11,158 bases of DNA from positions 1-11,158 of the forward strand of contig DATGNN010000264.1 in NCBI GenBank assembly GCA_035306725.1. The letters run 5' to 3'. Every line of letters begins with the position of its first letter. The first letter of the stretch is position 1. The notes under the pieces were generated by a model. That model was not told where the DNA came from. It saw only the letters and a program-made list of their open reading frames with translations, and ran no database searches. This DNA is from JAAYEB01 sp035306725. Its GTDB lineage: Bacteria > Fibrobacterota > Chitinivibrionia > Chitinivibrionales > Chitinispirillaceae. Both the position numbers and the translations under genes were made by a program. Shown in pieces: positions 1 through 6,476 of this stretch.

Positions 1-815
1 ACCGCTCCAAGTGCTGCGATCTCATCTTCTGCCTGATAGGAAAACCCGTTAACCTGAGGGAGATGCTCTGCCATGCATTCACCTATTGAAGTCGCAGGTG
101 TTATCGGGTAGGATGAAAAGAATGTACAACCTGCTATGATAGCTCCTGCGCTTATTGCCTGGTTGCCATCAAAAATAACCTGATTTCGGTTAAGTGTAGT
201 TTTTTGTAAAATTTTATAAGATGAGATCTGGTTAAAATTCTTTTTTGCCCAGGAAAAACCTTTTTTTACTGCTGTACTGTTCAAGTCATGAATTTTTGAT
301 CCTTTGTGACCAAACCGTTTTAAAATTGTATCGAGCATTAAGGTTAGTGGTATATCCAGCAAAAAGGAGATAATACCTAAAGTTATTGTCGAGCGGATTT
401 TTGTACTGGATGCAATTTCTTTACCAATCTTTGATACAGGAGCAGAATAAACAATTGCTCCCATTTTCTGCAAAAAATCTATTTTTCGCTTATTTTCTAT
501 GTTTTTAAGAATATTAGATTCAATTATAACCAGATTTCCGTTTTTTATATTTTTTGAGTCTATTTTGAAAGAGGAATCACTGAGAGAAAAAAGAATATCA
601 AAATCGGATAATGCTGAAATGATTGGATTTTCGGAGATCGTAACCAGAGATTGAGAATAACCACCTCTGATATTTGGAGGAAAGCTTTTGTAGGCAACAG
701 AGTGGTATCCCATTATAGCAGCGACTTTCATCAGCACCTCTCCGGTGCTTACAATTCCTTCACCTGCTTCTCCGGAAATTTTAATTTTCAGATCAATTGT
801 CATTTTTTGGGGCAT
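1..815 (-). CDS. korA: 2-oxoacid:ferredoxin oxidoreductase, fused gamma-alpha subunit (KorA-type), N-terminal part
   Basis: The frame is open from 815 to the left window edge: 271 residues, C-terminus missing. Residues 10-185 look like the gamma domain, with the glycine-rich loop SGEAGEGIVSTGE (14-26) and the SFPPNIRGGYSQS motif (44-55). From about residue 217 the alpha domain begins (DGNQAISAGAIIAGC), with YPITP at 236-240 and the acidic EDEIAALGA motif at 263-271. This order is typical of KorA-type subunits, which pair with a TPP-binding beta subunit to oxidise a 2-oxoacid with CoA and reduce ferredoxin. The beta gene would be expected further left, outside the window. The substrate (2-oxoglutarate, branched-chain or other) cannot be told from this part. 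ATG at 815 is the first start after an in-frame stop. ATG at 803 (MTIDLK) is equally possible, and neither has a clear ribosome binding site. The gene is divergent from polX. Confidence 0.9.
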   Translation of the reverse strand, partial: MPQKMTIDLKIKISGEAGEGIVSTGEVLMKVAAIMGYHSVAYKSFPPNIRGGYSQSLVTISENPIISALSDFDILFSLSDSSFKIDSKNIKNGNLVIIESNILKNIENKRKIDFLQKMGAIVYSAPVSKIGKEIASSTKIRSTITLGIISFLLDIPLTLMLDTILKRFGHKGSKIHDLNSTAVKKGFSWAKKNFNQISSYKILQKTTLNRNQVIFDGNQAISAGAIIAGCTFFSSYPITPATSIGECMAEHLPQVNGFSYQAEDEIAALGA

Positions 816-1287
816 AAAATTTATGATAGTATTTGTTTAATTAGACCATAGAAAATTTCAGAATATTTAATATTAAAAATGTATAATGTGTACACTTTTT
901 ACAACGAAAGCATAGTATTTACGATTATGCGAATATTTAATTTGATACAGATAGTGTCCGGTTACTTTTACATTTCAAAAAAATTCTGTAACAGGAGTAT
1001 TAATCAGGCAGGTTATTAATCTTGGTTACCACAAGAATTCCTGTTGTTCTAACAATGCTTGGGATTTTATTTACATTTTTCTGATTACTGCTGAATCCAA
1101 TATCGAAAAAAAATCGACATAAAATAAAATTTCGGAACGGACTATTTTTTTTACGGTTTGGCTAAAGAGTAAAAAAATAGTCCGTTCCGAATTTGAAAAA
1201 TTTGGTAATCAGATGCGGCATTGTGTTTGTAGTATAAAAAATGGCTGTGTTATTTTAATTCGAAAACGATATAAAAAAACAGATAAG
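816..1287. other. Divergent AT-rich spacer between korA and polX
   Basis: No convincing gene is visible. This spacer must hold the promoters of korA (minus) and polX (plus). A TATAAT on the plus strand (882-887) abuts the 8-bp palindrome GTGTACAC (888-895), but I could not pair it with a good -35 box on either strand. An 11-bp AT-rich word, GAATATTTAAT, occurs at 861-871 and 931-941. The strongest structure is the inverted repeat at 1131-1191, described separately. Confidence 0.6.
1131..1191. repeat. Perfect 21-bp inverted repeat with 19-nt loop upstream of polX
   Basis: The left arm is 1131-1151 and the right arm 1171-1191; they are exact reverse complements. Each arm carries the core TTCGGAACGGACTA followed, on the loop side, by a run of seven T (A in the other arm). 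The loop is 1152-1170. It lies between divergent genes, so it is not a 3' terminator for either annotated neighbour. It could be a leader hairpin of polX, the end of a short unseen transcript, an operator, or a small non-coding palindromic element of the REP/MITE kind. Confidence 0.85.
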
Positions 1288-3009
1288 ATGCGAATACATA
1301 ATATTGCAATTGCTAATATATTCAATGATATGGCAGATATTATACAAATACAGGGAGGGAATCCTTTCAGAATCCGTGCGTATCGAAATGCAGCACGTAC
1401 AATTTATAGTCTTTCCCAAAATGTATCTGACCTTGTGGAAAAAGAAGAAGATTTATCTAACCTTCCGGGTATTGGTAAAGACCTGGCTTTGAAAATTGAA
1501 GAGATTGTAAGGACCGGACATCTTTCTGCTCTTGATAAGCTGGAAAAACTGACCCCGCCTCAACTCATTGAGGTTATGAAAATTTCGGGTCTTGGTGGAA
1601 AAAGGATTGCAATTCTACACAATAAACTCGGTGTAACCTCTATTGATGATCTGGAAAAAGCCGCACGTGAACACAAAATATGTACTTTACCGGGTTTTGG
1701 TGAAAGGATTGAAAAGAGTATTCTTGATGAAATTGAAAAATCGCGGGAGGCCGACAATACTGTACTGTATTATGAAGCCAGGGAGGAATCCGGTCTTTTG
1801 CTTGATTATTTAAAAAAATGTCCTTTAGTAGAAAATGTCACTATTGCAGGGAGCTTTCGAAGGCGTAAAGAAATCGTTCGTGATATAGATGTTTTGGTTA
1901 CCGGATCACAAAATTCATCTATAGCAGAGTACTTTCTTCACTATCCGGACATTTCATCTGTGATATCGAAAGGTGAAACGCGAATTACTGTTATGCTTCA
2001 CGATCAACTTCAGACTGATATCAGAATAGTTCCACAAGGATGTTATGGTTCTGCACTTCACTATTTTACAGGTTCAAAGTCACACAATATTGCAGTTCGT
2101 AAAAGAGGCATGAAAAGAGATTTGAAGATAAATGAATATGGAGTTTTTAAAGGAGAAAAAAGAATTGGTGGTGAGAAGGAGGAGAATGTCTTTAGTGCGG
2201 TAGGTTTAACTTATATTGAGCCGGAACTTCGTGAGGATCAGGGGGAAATTGAAGCTGCTCAGAGGGGAACTTTACCAGACCTGATCAAGGTGGAACATAT
2301 TCGCGGTGATCTTCATACACATACAAACCGTACAGATGGACACGCTTCATTGGAACAGATGGTTATTGCAGCAGCAATAAAAGGATATGAATATATTGCG
2401 GTTACAGACCATTCCCGGCGTTTGGCAATGGCACATGGCCTTTGGGAGTCAGACCTCGAGCAACAGATTGAAATGATAAACAGGGTAAATGAAACATTGA
2501 AAGGAATCACTGTTTTAAAGGGAATAGAGGTGGATATACTTGAAAACGGTACGCTGGATCTTCCGGTAAGTGTATTAAAAAAACTGGATCTTACAATTTG
2601 TGCCATACATTCAAAAATGAATCTTTCAAAAGAACAACAAACAAAGCGTATTCTGAAAGCTATGGATAATCCGACGTTCAAGATACTGGCTCATCCAACA
2701 GGACGTTTACTTAAAAAACGTACCCCCTATGAAGTTGATATTGAAAAGGTGTTAAAAGGTGCTAAAGAACGAGGCTGTGGAGTCGAAATAAACAGTTCAC
2801 CGGATAGGCTTGACCTGAATGATATAAATTGCAAAATGGCAAAAGAGATAGGAGTAAAACTGGTAATCAATACTGATGCACACAGTACGAATGACCTTAA
2901 TAATATGCAGTATGGTATTTTTCAGGCTCGGCGAGGTTGGGTAGAGCCAAATGATGTGATTAATACCCGAACACTGGAAGAATTAAAAAGAGTACTCAAG
3001 AGGAGTTAA
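1288..3009 (+). CDS. polX: DNA polymerase/3'-5' exonuclease PolX (family X polymerase with PHP domain)
   Basis: A 573-residue protein, close to the roughly 570 usual for bacterial PolX. Helix-hairpin-helix motifs lie at LPGIGKD (59-65), GLGGKR (101-106) and GFGERI (136-141). The polymerase core has GSFRR (188-192), the metal-binding DID (199-201), the third aspartate in QTDIR (243-247) and FTGSKSHN (260-267). The C-terminal PHP domain keeps its metal ligands: HTH (343-345), VTDH (372-375), GIEVD, AIHS, LAHP and NTDAHS. PolX enzymes fill short gaps in base-excision repair, and the PHP domain gives 3'-5' exonuclease or AP-end processing. I chose ATG 1288 (MRIHNIAIANIF) because the family begins with this helix. 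The frame stays open to ATG 1213, but the extra 25 residues (Cys- and Lys-rich) have no family match that I recognise. Both candidate starts have weak ribosome binding sites. All catalytic motifs look intact. Confidence 0.95.
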   Translation: MRIHNIAIANIFNDMADIIQIQGGNPFRIRAYRNAARTIYSLSQNVSDLVEKEEDLSNLPGIGKDLALKIEEIVRTGHLSALDKLEKLTPPQLIEVMKISGLGGKRIAILHNKLGVTSIDDLEKAAREHKICTLPGFGERIEKSILDEIEKSREADNTVLYYEAREESGLLLDYLKKCPLVENVTIAGSFRRRKEIVRDIDVLVTGSQNSSIAEYFLHYPDISSVISKGETRITVMLHDQLQTDIRIVPQGCYGSALHYFTGSKSHNIAVRKRGMKRDLKINEYGVFKGEKRIGGEKEENVFSAVGLTYIEPELREDQGEIEAAQRGTLPDLIKVEHIRGDLHTHTNRTDGHASLEQMVIAAAIKGYEYIAVTDHSRRLAMAHGLWESDLEQQIEMINRVNETLKGITVLKGIEVDILENGTLDLPVSVLKKLDLTICAIHSKMNLSKEQQTKRILKAMDNPTFKILAHPTGRLLKKRTPYEVDIEKVLKGAKERGCGVEINSSPDRLDLNDINCKMAKEIGVKLVINTDAHSTNDLNNMQYGIFQARRGWVEPNDVINTRTLEELKRVLKRS

Positions 3010-3079
3010 AGTTTACTGTCCGGGCGAAGATTGCAAATCGTATTTGTTTTATAAATTGATTATTTTCGGGTTAAGGTAG

Positions 3080-3117
3080 AAATTAAGCGTCAGTATTGAA
3101 TTGCTGACGCTTAATTT
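3080..3117. terminator. Bidirectional rho-independent terminator between polX and ysnF
   Basis: A perfect 14-bp stem pairs 3080-3093 with 3104-3117 around a 10-nt loop. The core is AAGCGTCAG/CTGACGCTT, flanked by AATT-rich sides that give a short U tract on both strands. It sits 70 bases after the polX stop and 18 bases after the stop of the convergent ysnF-like gene, so it probably ends both transcripts. Confidence 0.85.
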
Positions 3118-3134
3118 TCAAGACAGGTTGTATT

Positions 3135-3800
3135 TTATGCAGCGTTTCTGCCTTTTTCATCCTCTCTATTGACTTCAACATCTTCTTTACGTACTTCACC
3201 TTTGAATTTTTGTTCTTCAGTGTGTATAACTTTCTTTATATGTACTTCTTCTTTGGTGACAGGCCTTTTGATGATTTCAACCTCTTCTTCAGAAACAGGA
3301 ATTCTGATATCTTCTTCTTTGAATAACTGTTCACCTGATTTCAGTGGATGTTCTTCAGAAACCGGAGTTCTTTCAACAATGATTTCTTCTTTAGTTACAG
3401 GAACAGTAAACTGTTTCATTTCAGTATGGACCACTTTTCTAACATGAATTTCACCTTTTGGCCGGGTGATTTTTTGCGCCTCAAGCTCCTCTTCGTAAAC
3501 CGGTATGGTTGTCTCACCCTTATTAAAACGGTCATATTCATGCCATCCCTCATATTTTTCATCTTTCCAGTTTTCCAGTTCCTTACGGCCTCTGCTCAGT
3601 GTAATTGATCCATCATGTACTTCAACAATATCATCGTAACGAAATGTGAAATCTTTTGGAAAAAATACACCTTTTTCGACAGTAAGATAATCATCTTTTA
3701 ATTCAACAATCCTGCCGAGCTTGTCACCTTCTCTGTTGTAAGCATTAAGACCTTCTCTGAGATCTGGATACTTTTGTTGTGATTCATTTCTATGTAGCAT
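3135..3800 (-). CDS. ysnF: YsnF/AvaK-like protein: PRC-barrel plus DUF2382
   Basis: A 221-residue, very hydrophilic, Glu/Lys-rich protein with no signal peptide or membrane segment. Residues about 12-72 resemble a PRC-barrel (GLNAYNREGDKLGRIVELKDDYLTV, split here only by description). Residues about 97-213 are DUF2382, the conserved domain of the B. subtilis stress protein YsnF and cyanobacterial AvaK. That domain holds two 46-residue copies, 99-144 and 167-212. They share the pattern IPV-EEE, then EIHVRKVVHTE in the first copy and EVHIKKVIHTE in the second. The biochemical function of the family is not known; a link to stress or desiccation is known only from family association. A strong ribosome binding site (AAAGGAGG) fixes the start. 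It is a single gene, convergent with polX and divergent from glgC. Confidence 0.85.
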   Translation of the reverse strand: MLHRNESQQKYPDLREGLNAYNREGDKLGRIVELKDDYLTVEKGVFFPKDFTFRYDDIVEVHDGSITLSRGRKELENWKDEKYEGWHEYDRFNKGETTIPVYEEELEAQKITRPKGEIHVRKVVHTEMKQFTVPVTKEEIIVERTPVSEEHPLKSGEQLFKEEDIRIPVSEEEVEIIKRPVTKEEVHIKKVIHTEEQKFKGEVRKEDVEVNREDEKGRNAA

Positions 3801-3805
3801 ATAGC

Positions 3806-3813
3806 CCTCCTTT
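3806..3813 (-). promoter_or_regulatory. Strong Shine-Dalgarno of the ysnF-like gene
   Basis: On the minus strand AAAGGAGG lies 5 bases before the ATG at 3800. It is the best ribosome binding site in the window and suggests efficient translation when the gene is transcribed. Confidence 0.85.
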
Positions 3814-4178
3814 CACTTCGCTATAGTATCCATTAATCATTACGAATCTTGCAGGGGGTTTAGTTATTGCCAAAATGGTAATAAGTTCGGATGTTTAAAC
3901 TATTGTGTTGCAAAATTGAAGATTAAAGTGTATAATTATAAAATTTTAAAATATTTGAATTAACTTTTGAAAAAATAATTAATTAAAAATTAAATTATAT
4001 TTGTAAATTTTTGAAAAGAGAACTGAAATTAGTATTATGGAAAGGGATATGGTTGTTTATGGTATAAAATTTGCTGAAAATAGCAACAAATTAATTTCTT
4101 TGTAAGTTATTTCAAACTATATTGTACACGTTTATGAAAGGTTTCATGTTTTCGAAACTGAAATTCAAGGAGATGAAT
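3814..4178. other. Divergent AT-rich spacer between ysnF and glgC
   Basis: No supported gene. It must carry the promoters of both flanking genes. For glgC the best guess is TTTCTT (4095-4100), 17 bases, TATATT (4118-4123), which is weak. The glgC leader has small dyads: ATGAAA-GG-TTTCAT (4134-4147), and GTTTC (4141-4145) against GAAAC (4154-4158). For ysnF no clear -35/-10 pair was found. A 22-codon reading frame at 4037-4105 has no ribosome binding site. Confidence 0.5.
4167..4172 (+). promoter_or_regulatory. Shine-Dalgarno that sets the glgC start
   Basis: AAGGAG lies 6 bases before ATG 4179. It supports this start over the upstream in-frame TTG/ATG codons (4122, 4134, 4146) and over ATG 4173, which touches the site. 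Confidence 0.85.
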
Positions 4179-5447
4179 ATGCCTAAACCACGAGTAACAT
4201 CAATAATTCTTGCAGGGGGTCAGGGTACACGACTGCATCCGCTTACACAGACACGTTCAAAACCGGCAGTACCAATTGGAGGAAAGTTTCGATTAATCGA
4301 TATTCCAATAAGCAACTGTTTACATCATGGTATTCGTACAATATGGGTGTTAACTCAATTTGCTTCAGAATCCCTCCATAGGCATATTTTCCAGACTTAT
4401 CGTCTGGATGCATTTTCGGGCGGCTTCGTTTCTGTCCTTGCTGCTTCACAGACTACTGATAACAAAGGATGGTATCAGGGGACAGCAGATGCTGTCAGGA
4501 AAAACATGACAAATTTTAGTCAGGCTGGTGATGCTGTGCTTTTGCTTTCTGGAGATCATTTATACAGGATGGATTTTCAGAAATTTATAGACTTTCATAA
4601 TAAAAATAATGCTGATATTTCTCTCAGTGTAGTACCGGTCGAAAGATCCAAGGTCGGTGAATTGGGTATTATGAAAATGGATCTGGATTTCCGGGTAGTT
4701 GATTTTGTTGAGAAACCAAAAGATGATATTATAGTAAAAGAGTTTGAAATACCTGAGGAATTGCGGTTAAAAGAGCAATTTGCCGGTGCCGGTAGTTCCA
4801 AAAGCCATGTCGGTTCAATGGGTATTTATATTTTTAATAAGAAAGTTTTATTTGATCTGCTTGAAAAATATGATTATGATGATTTCGGGAAACAGATTAT
4901 CCCTGCTGCTATTAACGATTATCGTGTATTTGCTTACCCGTTTACAGGATACTGGGAGGATATCGGGACAATCAGGGCATTCTTTAATGCTCATATTGAT
5001 CTGACGAAACCACAACCACCATTTAATTTTTATGATCAGGAAAAACCTATCTTTACAAGGGCTCGTTTTCTTCCTGCTGCTAAAATTTCAGGTTCTGTTA
5101 TTAATTCATCAATAATATGTGAAGGTTCAATAATTGAAGATGCTTCAATTGCAGATAGTGTTGTTGGACTTCGCTCTGTTATCAGAAGCGGGACAAGACT
5201 TTCAAATGTAATCTTTATGGGTGCTGATTTCTACGATGAAAGCTCTAATTCTGGTTTTGAACTGGGAATCGGACGAAACTGTGTTGTCCAGAACGCAATA
5301 ATTGATAAAGACGTAAGAATCGGGGATAATGTACAACTCATTAACAAGGATAATATAAGAGACGGGGAACGTAATGGTGTGATCATTAGAGATGGTATAA
5401 TCTGTGTTCCAAAATCTACAAGAATACCAACAGGATTTGTTTGGTAA
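4179..5447 (+). CDS. glgC: Glucose-1-phosphate adenylyltransferase (ADP-glucose pyrophosphorylase)
   Basis: A 422-residue protein of normal family length. It makes ADP-glucose from ATP and glucose-1-phosphate, the committed step of bacterial glycogen synthesis. The nucleotidyltransferase domain (1 to about 275) has the loop LAGGQGTRLHPLT (11-23), KPAVPIGGKFRLIDIPISN (28-46), WYQGTADAV (98-106), SGDHLYRMD (124-132) with the metal-binding Asp126, FVEKP (176-180) with the sugar-phosphate Lys179, and GYWEDIGT (257-264). The C-terminal part (about 295-422) has hexapeptide-type repeats of a left-handed beta-helix. The wording KPAVPIGGKFRLIDIPISNC, SVVGLRSVI and MGADFYD is closer to plant and cyanobacterial enzymes than to E. 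coli GlgC. That is a memory-based comparison, not an alignment. It has its own spacer and terminator, so it is probably monocistronic; no other glg gene is in view. Confidence 0.95.
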   Translation: MPKPRVTSIILAGGQGTRLHPLTQTRSKPAVPIGGKFRLIDIPISNCLHHGIRTIWVLTQFASESLHRHIFQTYRLDAFSGGFVSVLAASQTTDNKGWYQGTADAVRKNMTNFSQAGDAVLLLSGDHLYRMDFQKFIDFHNKNNADISLSVVPVERSKVGELGIMKMDLDFRVVDFVEKPKDDIIVKEFEIPEELRLKEQFAGAGSSKSHVGSMGIYIFNKKVLFDLLEKYDYDDFGKQIIPAAINDYRVFAYPFTGYWEDIGTIRAFFNAHIDLTKPQPPFNFYDQEKPIFTRARFLPAAKISGSVINSSIICEGSIIEDASIADSVVGLRSVIRSGTRLSNVIFMGADFYDESSNSGFELGIGRNCVVQNAIIDKDVRIGDNVQLINKDNIRDGERNGVIIRDGIICVPKSTRIPTGFVW

Positions 5448-5449
5448 TT

Positions 5450-5509
5450 AAAATTTTGAAAACACATATCCGTAAGATGAGTCAAGGATGTGTGTTTTCA
5501 AAATTTTTT
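5450..5509 (+). terminator. Rho-independent terminator of glgC
   Basis: It starts 3 bases after the glgC stop. A 22-bp stem pairs 5450-5471 with 5486-5507, with a single G-T wobble and a 14-nt loop, and runs into six T (5504-5509). The lower stem AAAATTTTGAAAACACA is AT-rich and nearly symmetrical, so it may also stop minus-strand transcription from cheX. Confidence 0.9.
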
Positions 5510-5819
5510 AATGAAGACAATTTTTGACAATGAAGCCTGCGGGAGTAGAACCTGGTGCAGAAAAATATTTCTATGGCTCTGAAAACCTTGTCTGCCTGAC
5601 CGGTTATTGTACTAACATGTATTAACCCTGTTATAAAAATTGTCTGTGTCGTAACTGTAATCGTTATTTTGACCACAATGGATTTTAGTTTATAGTATAC
5701 CTGCCTTAAGTATTCTCTGAGCCAGCCTTTACAATATTGAACTTTTTCTAATGGACCGTATAGAGATTTAATAGTCTACAATTAAAAATTACTGATTTTT
5801 ACGAAAATAATTGTATATC
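5510..5819. other. Intergenic stretch between convergent glgC and cheX, no gene seen
   Basis: Short open frames occur on both strands: 31 codons on plus after ATG 5529, and 64 codons on minus from 5676 into the glgC terminator. None has a ribosome binding site or a recognisable sequence. The only structure I see is the AT hairpin at its right end. It may be gene-decay remains or plain spacer. Confidence 0.5.
5777..5815 (-). terminator. AT-only 3' hairpin just after cheX, possible terminator or RNA stabiliser
   Basis: Outer arms TACAATTA (5777-5784) and TAATTGTA (5808-5815), with inner arms AAAAAT (5784-5789) and ATTTTT (5795-5800), form a nested dyad 4 bases past the cheX stop. It lacks the GC core of a classical terminator, so its role is uncertain. 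Confidence 0.35.
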
Positions 5820-6308
5820 TCAGGTGTTATTATCTTCCTTTTTTTTAACTTCAGGTGTTTTAAGTGATACCTCCATAATAAAATCTCCCAGCGGGCAGAT
5901 AAAGGGAACAACTATTGTAGGTACGCCTCGCTGTGATGCAATTTTATGGTCTGTTCCCATGATCACCTTAGGTAATGAGATAGAAAGGTTAAACTGTGTG
6001 AGATGCTGTTTTGCATTACCTGCAATTATATTGGCTAATTCTCCAATTGCGTCTGAAAGATCAGGACCTACAATTTTGATCTCAATGCCAGTTAATTTTG
6101 ATACAACTTTTAAGGCTATCAGTTTTGGAAAACTAAGGCAAATAGAACCTTGTGCTTCACCTGAAAGGCCAATAAACCCGGAAACATCGTAGCTATGTTT
6201 ATCATTGTTTTTTAAGACCACTTTTCCAGGTTTCACTTCGCAATTGAGCATTTTTTGAAATGTCTCGATTGTGGAAATGATAAATGGGTTAATGTAAGAA
6301 ACATCCAT
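5820..6308 (-). CDS. cheX: CheX-like chemotaxis phosphatase domain protein
   Basis: A single-domain protein of 162 residues. The region GFIGLSGEAQGSICLSF (44-60) and DAIGELANIIAGNAKQ (86-101) match the CheC/CheX/FliY fold, and Glu90-x-x-Asn93 is the E-x-x-N catalytic pair that CheX uses to hydrolyse the aspartyl-phosphate of CheY. The charged tail (KKKEDNNT) is short. A ribosome binding site AAAAGGA lies 7 bases before the ATG. It is the last gene of the minus-strand run, 168 bases after the histidine kinase, with only a 6-bp hairpin (6401-6417) between them. It may therefore share the transcript or have its own promoter. No cheA, cheW or receptor gene is in the window. I infer that it acts on the receiver protein encoded at 8520-8960. 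The family call is firm; the partner is not. Confidence 0.85.
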   Translation of the reverse strand: MDVSYINPFIISTIETFQKMLNCEVKPGKVVLKNNDKHSYDVSGFIGLSGEAQGSICLSFPKLIALKVVSKLTGIEIKIVGPDLSDAIGELANIIAGNAKQHLTQFNLSISLPKVIMGTDHKIASQRGVPTIVVPFICPLGDFIMEVSLKTPEVKKKEDNNT

Positions 6309-6476
6309 GGTACATTCCTTTTACAATCCAGATATTAAAGAATTTGAATTTTATCATTCTAAATTATGGTTATCAAGTACTTTTCATTAAATGTAGGCCA
6401 AACTGATTTTTTCAGTTGAATTTCGAGTTAATTTATCAGGGTTAAAGAAGGACTGAAACTATCAGATAATGTTTTC

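Noticed and set aside
2313..2681. Minus-strand open frame of 122 codons inside polX
   Set aside because: It is antisense to the PHP domain of polX, whose metal-binding motifs are intact; its cysteine- and serine-rich product is typical of a shadow frame.
3169..3447. Plus-strand open frame of 92 codons in the ysnF region
   Set aside because: Its Ser/Thr-rich product is the complement of the Glu/Lys-rich repeats of the YsnF-like protein.
4037..4105. Possible 22-residue leader peptide before glgC
   Set aside because: No ribosome binding site, no regulatory codon run, and no attenuator hairpin after it.
3847..4220. Identical 13-mer TCTTGCAGGGGGT at 3847-3859 and 4208-4220
   Set aside because: About one repeated 13-mer pair is expected by chance in 11 kb, and the second copy encodes the conserved GlgC nucleotide loop.
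5824..6192. Long plus-strand open frame of 122 codons
   Set aside because: It lies entirely antisense to the well-supported cheX gene and has no ribosome binding site or family features.
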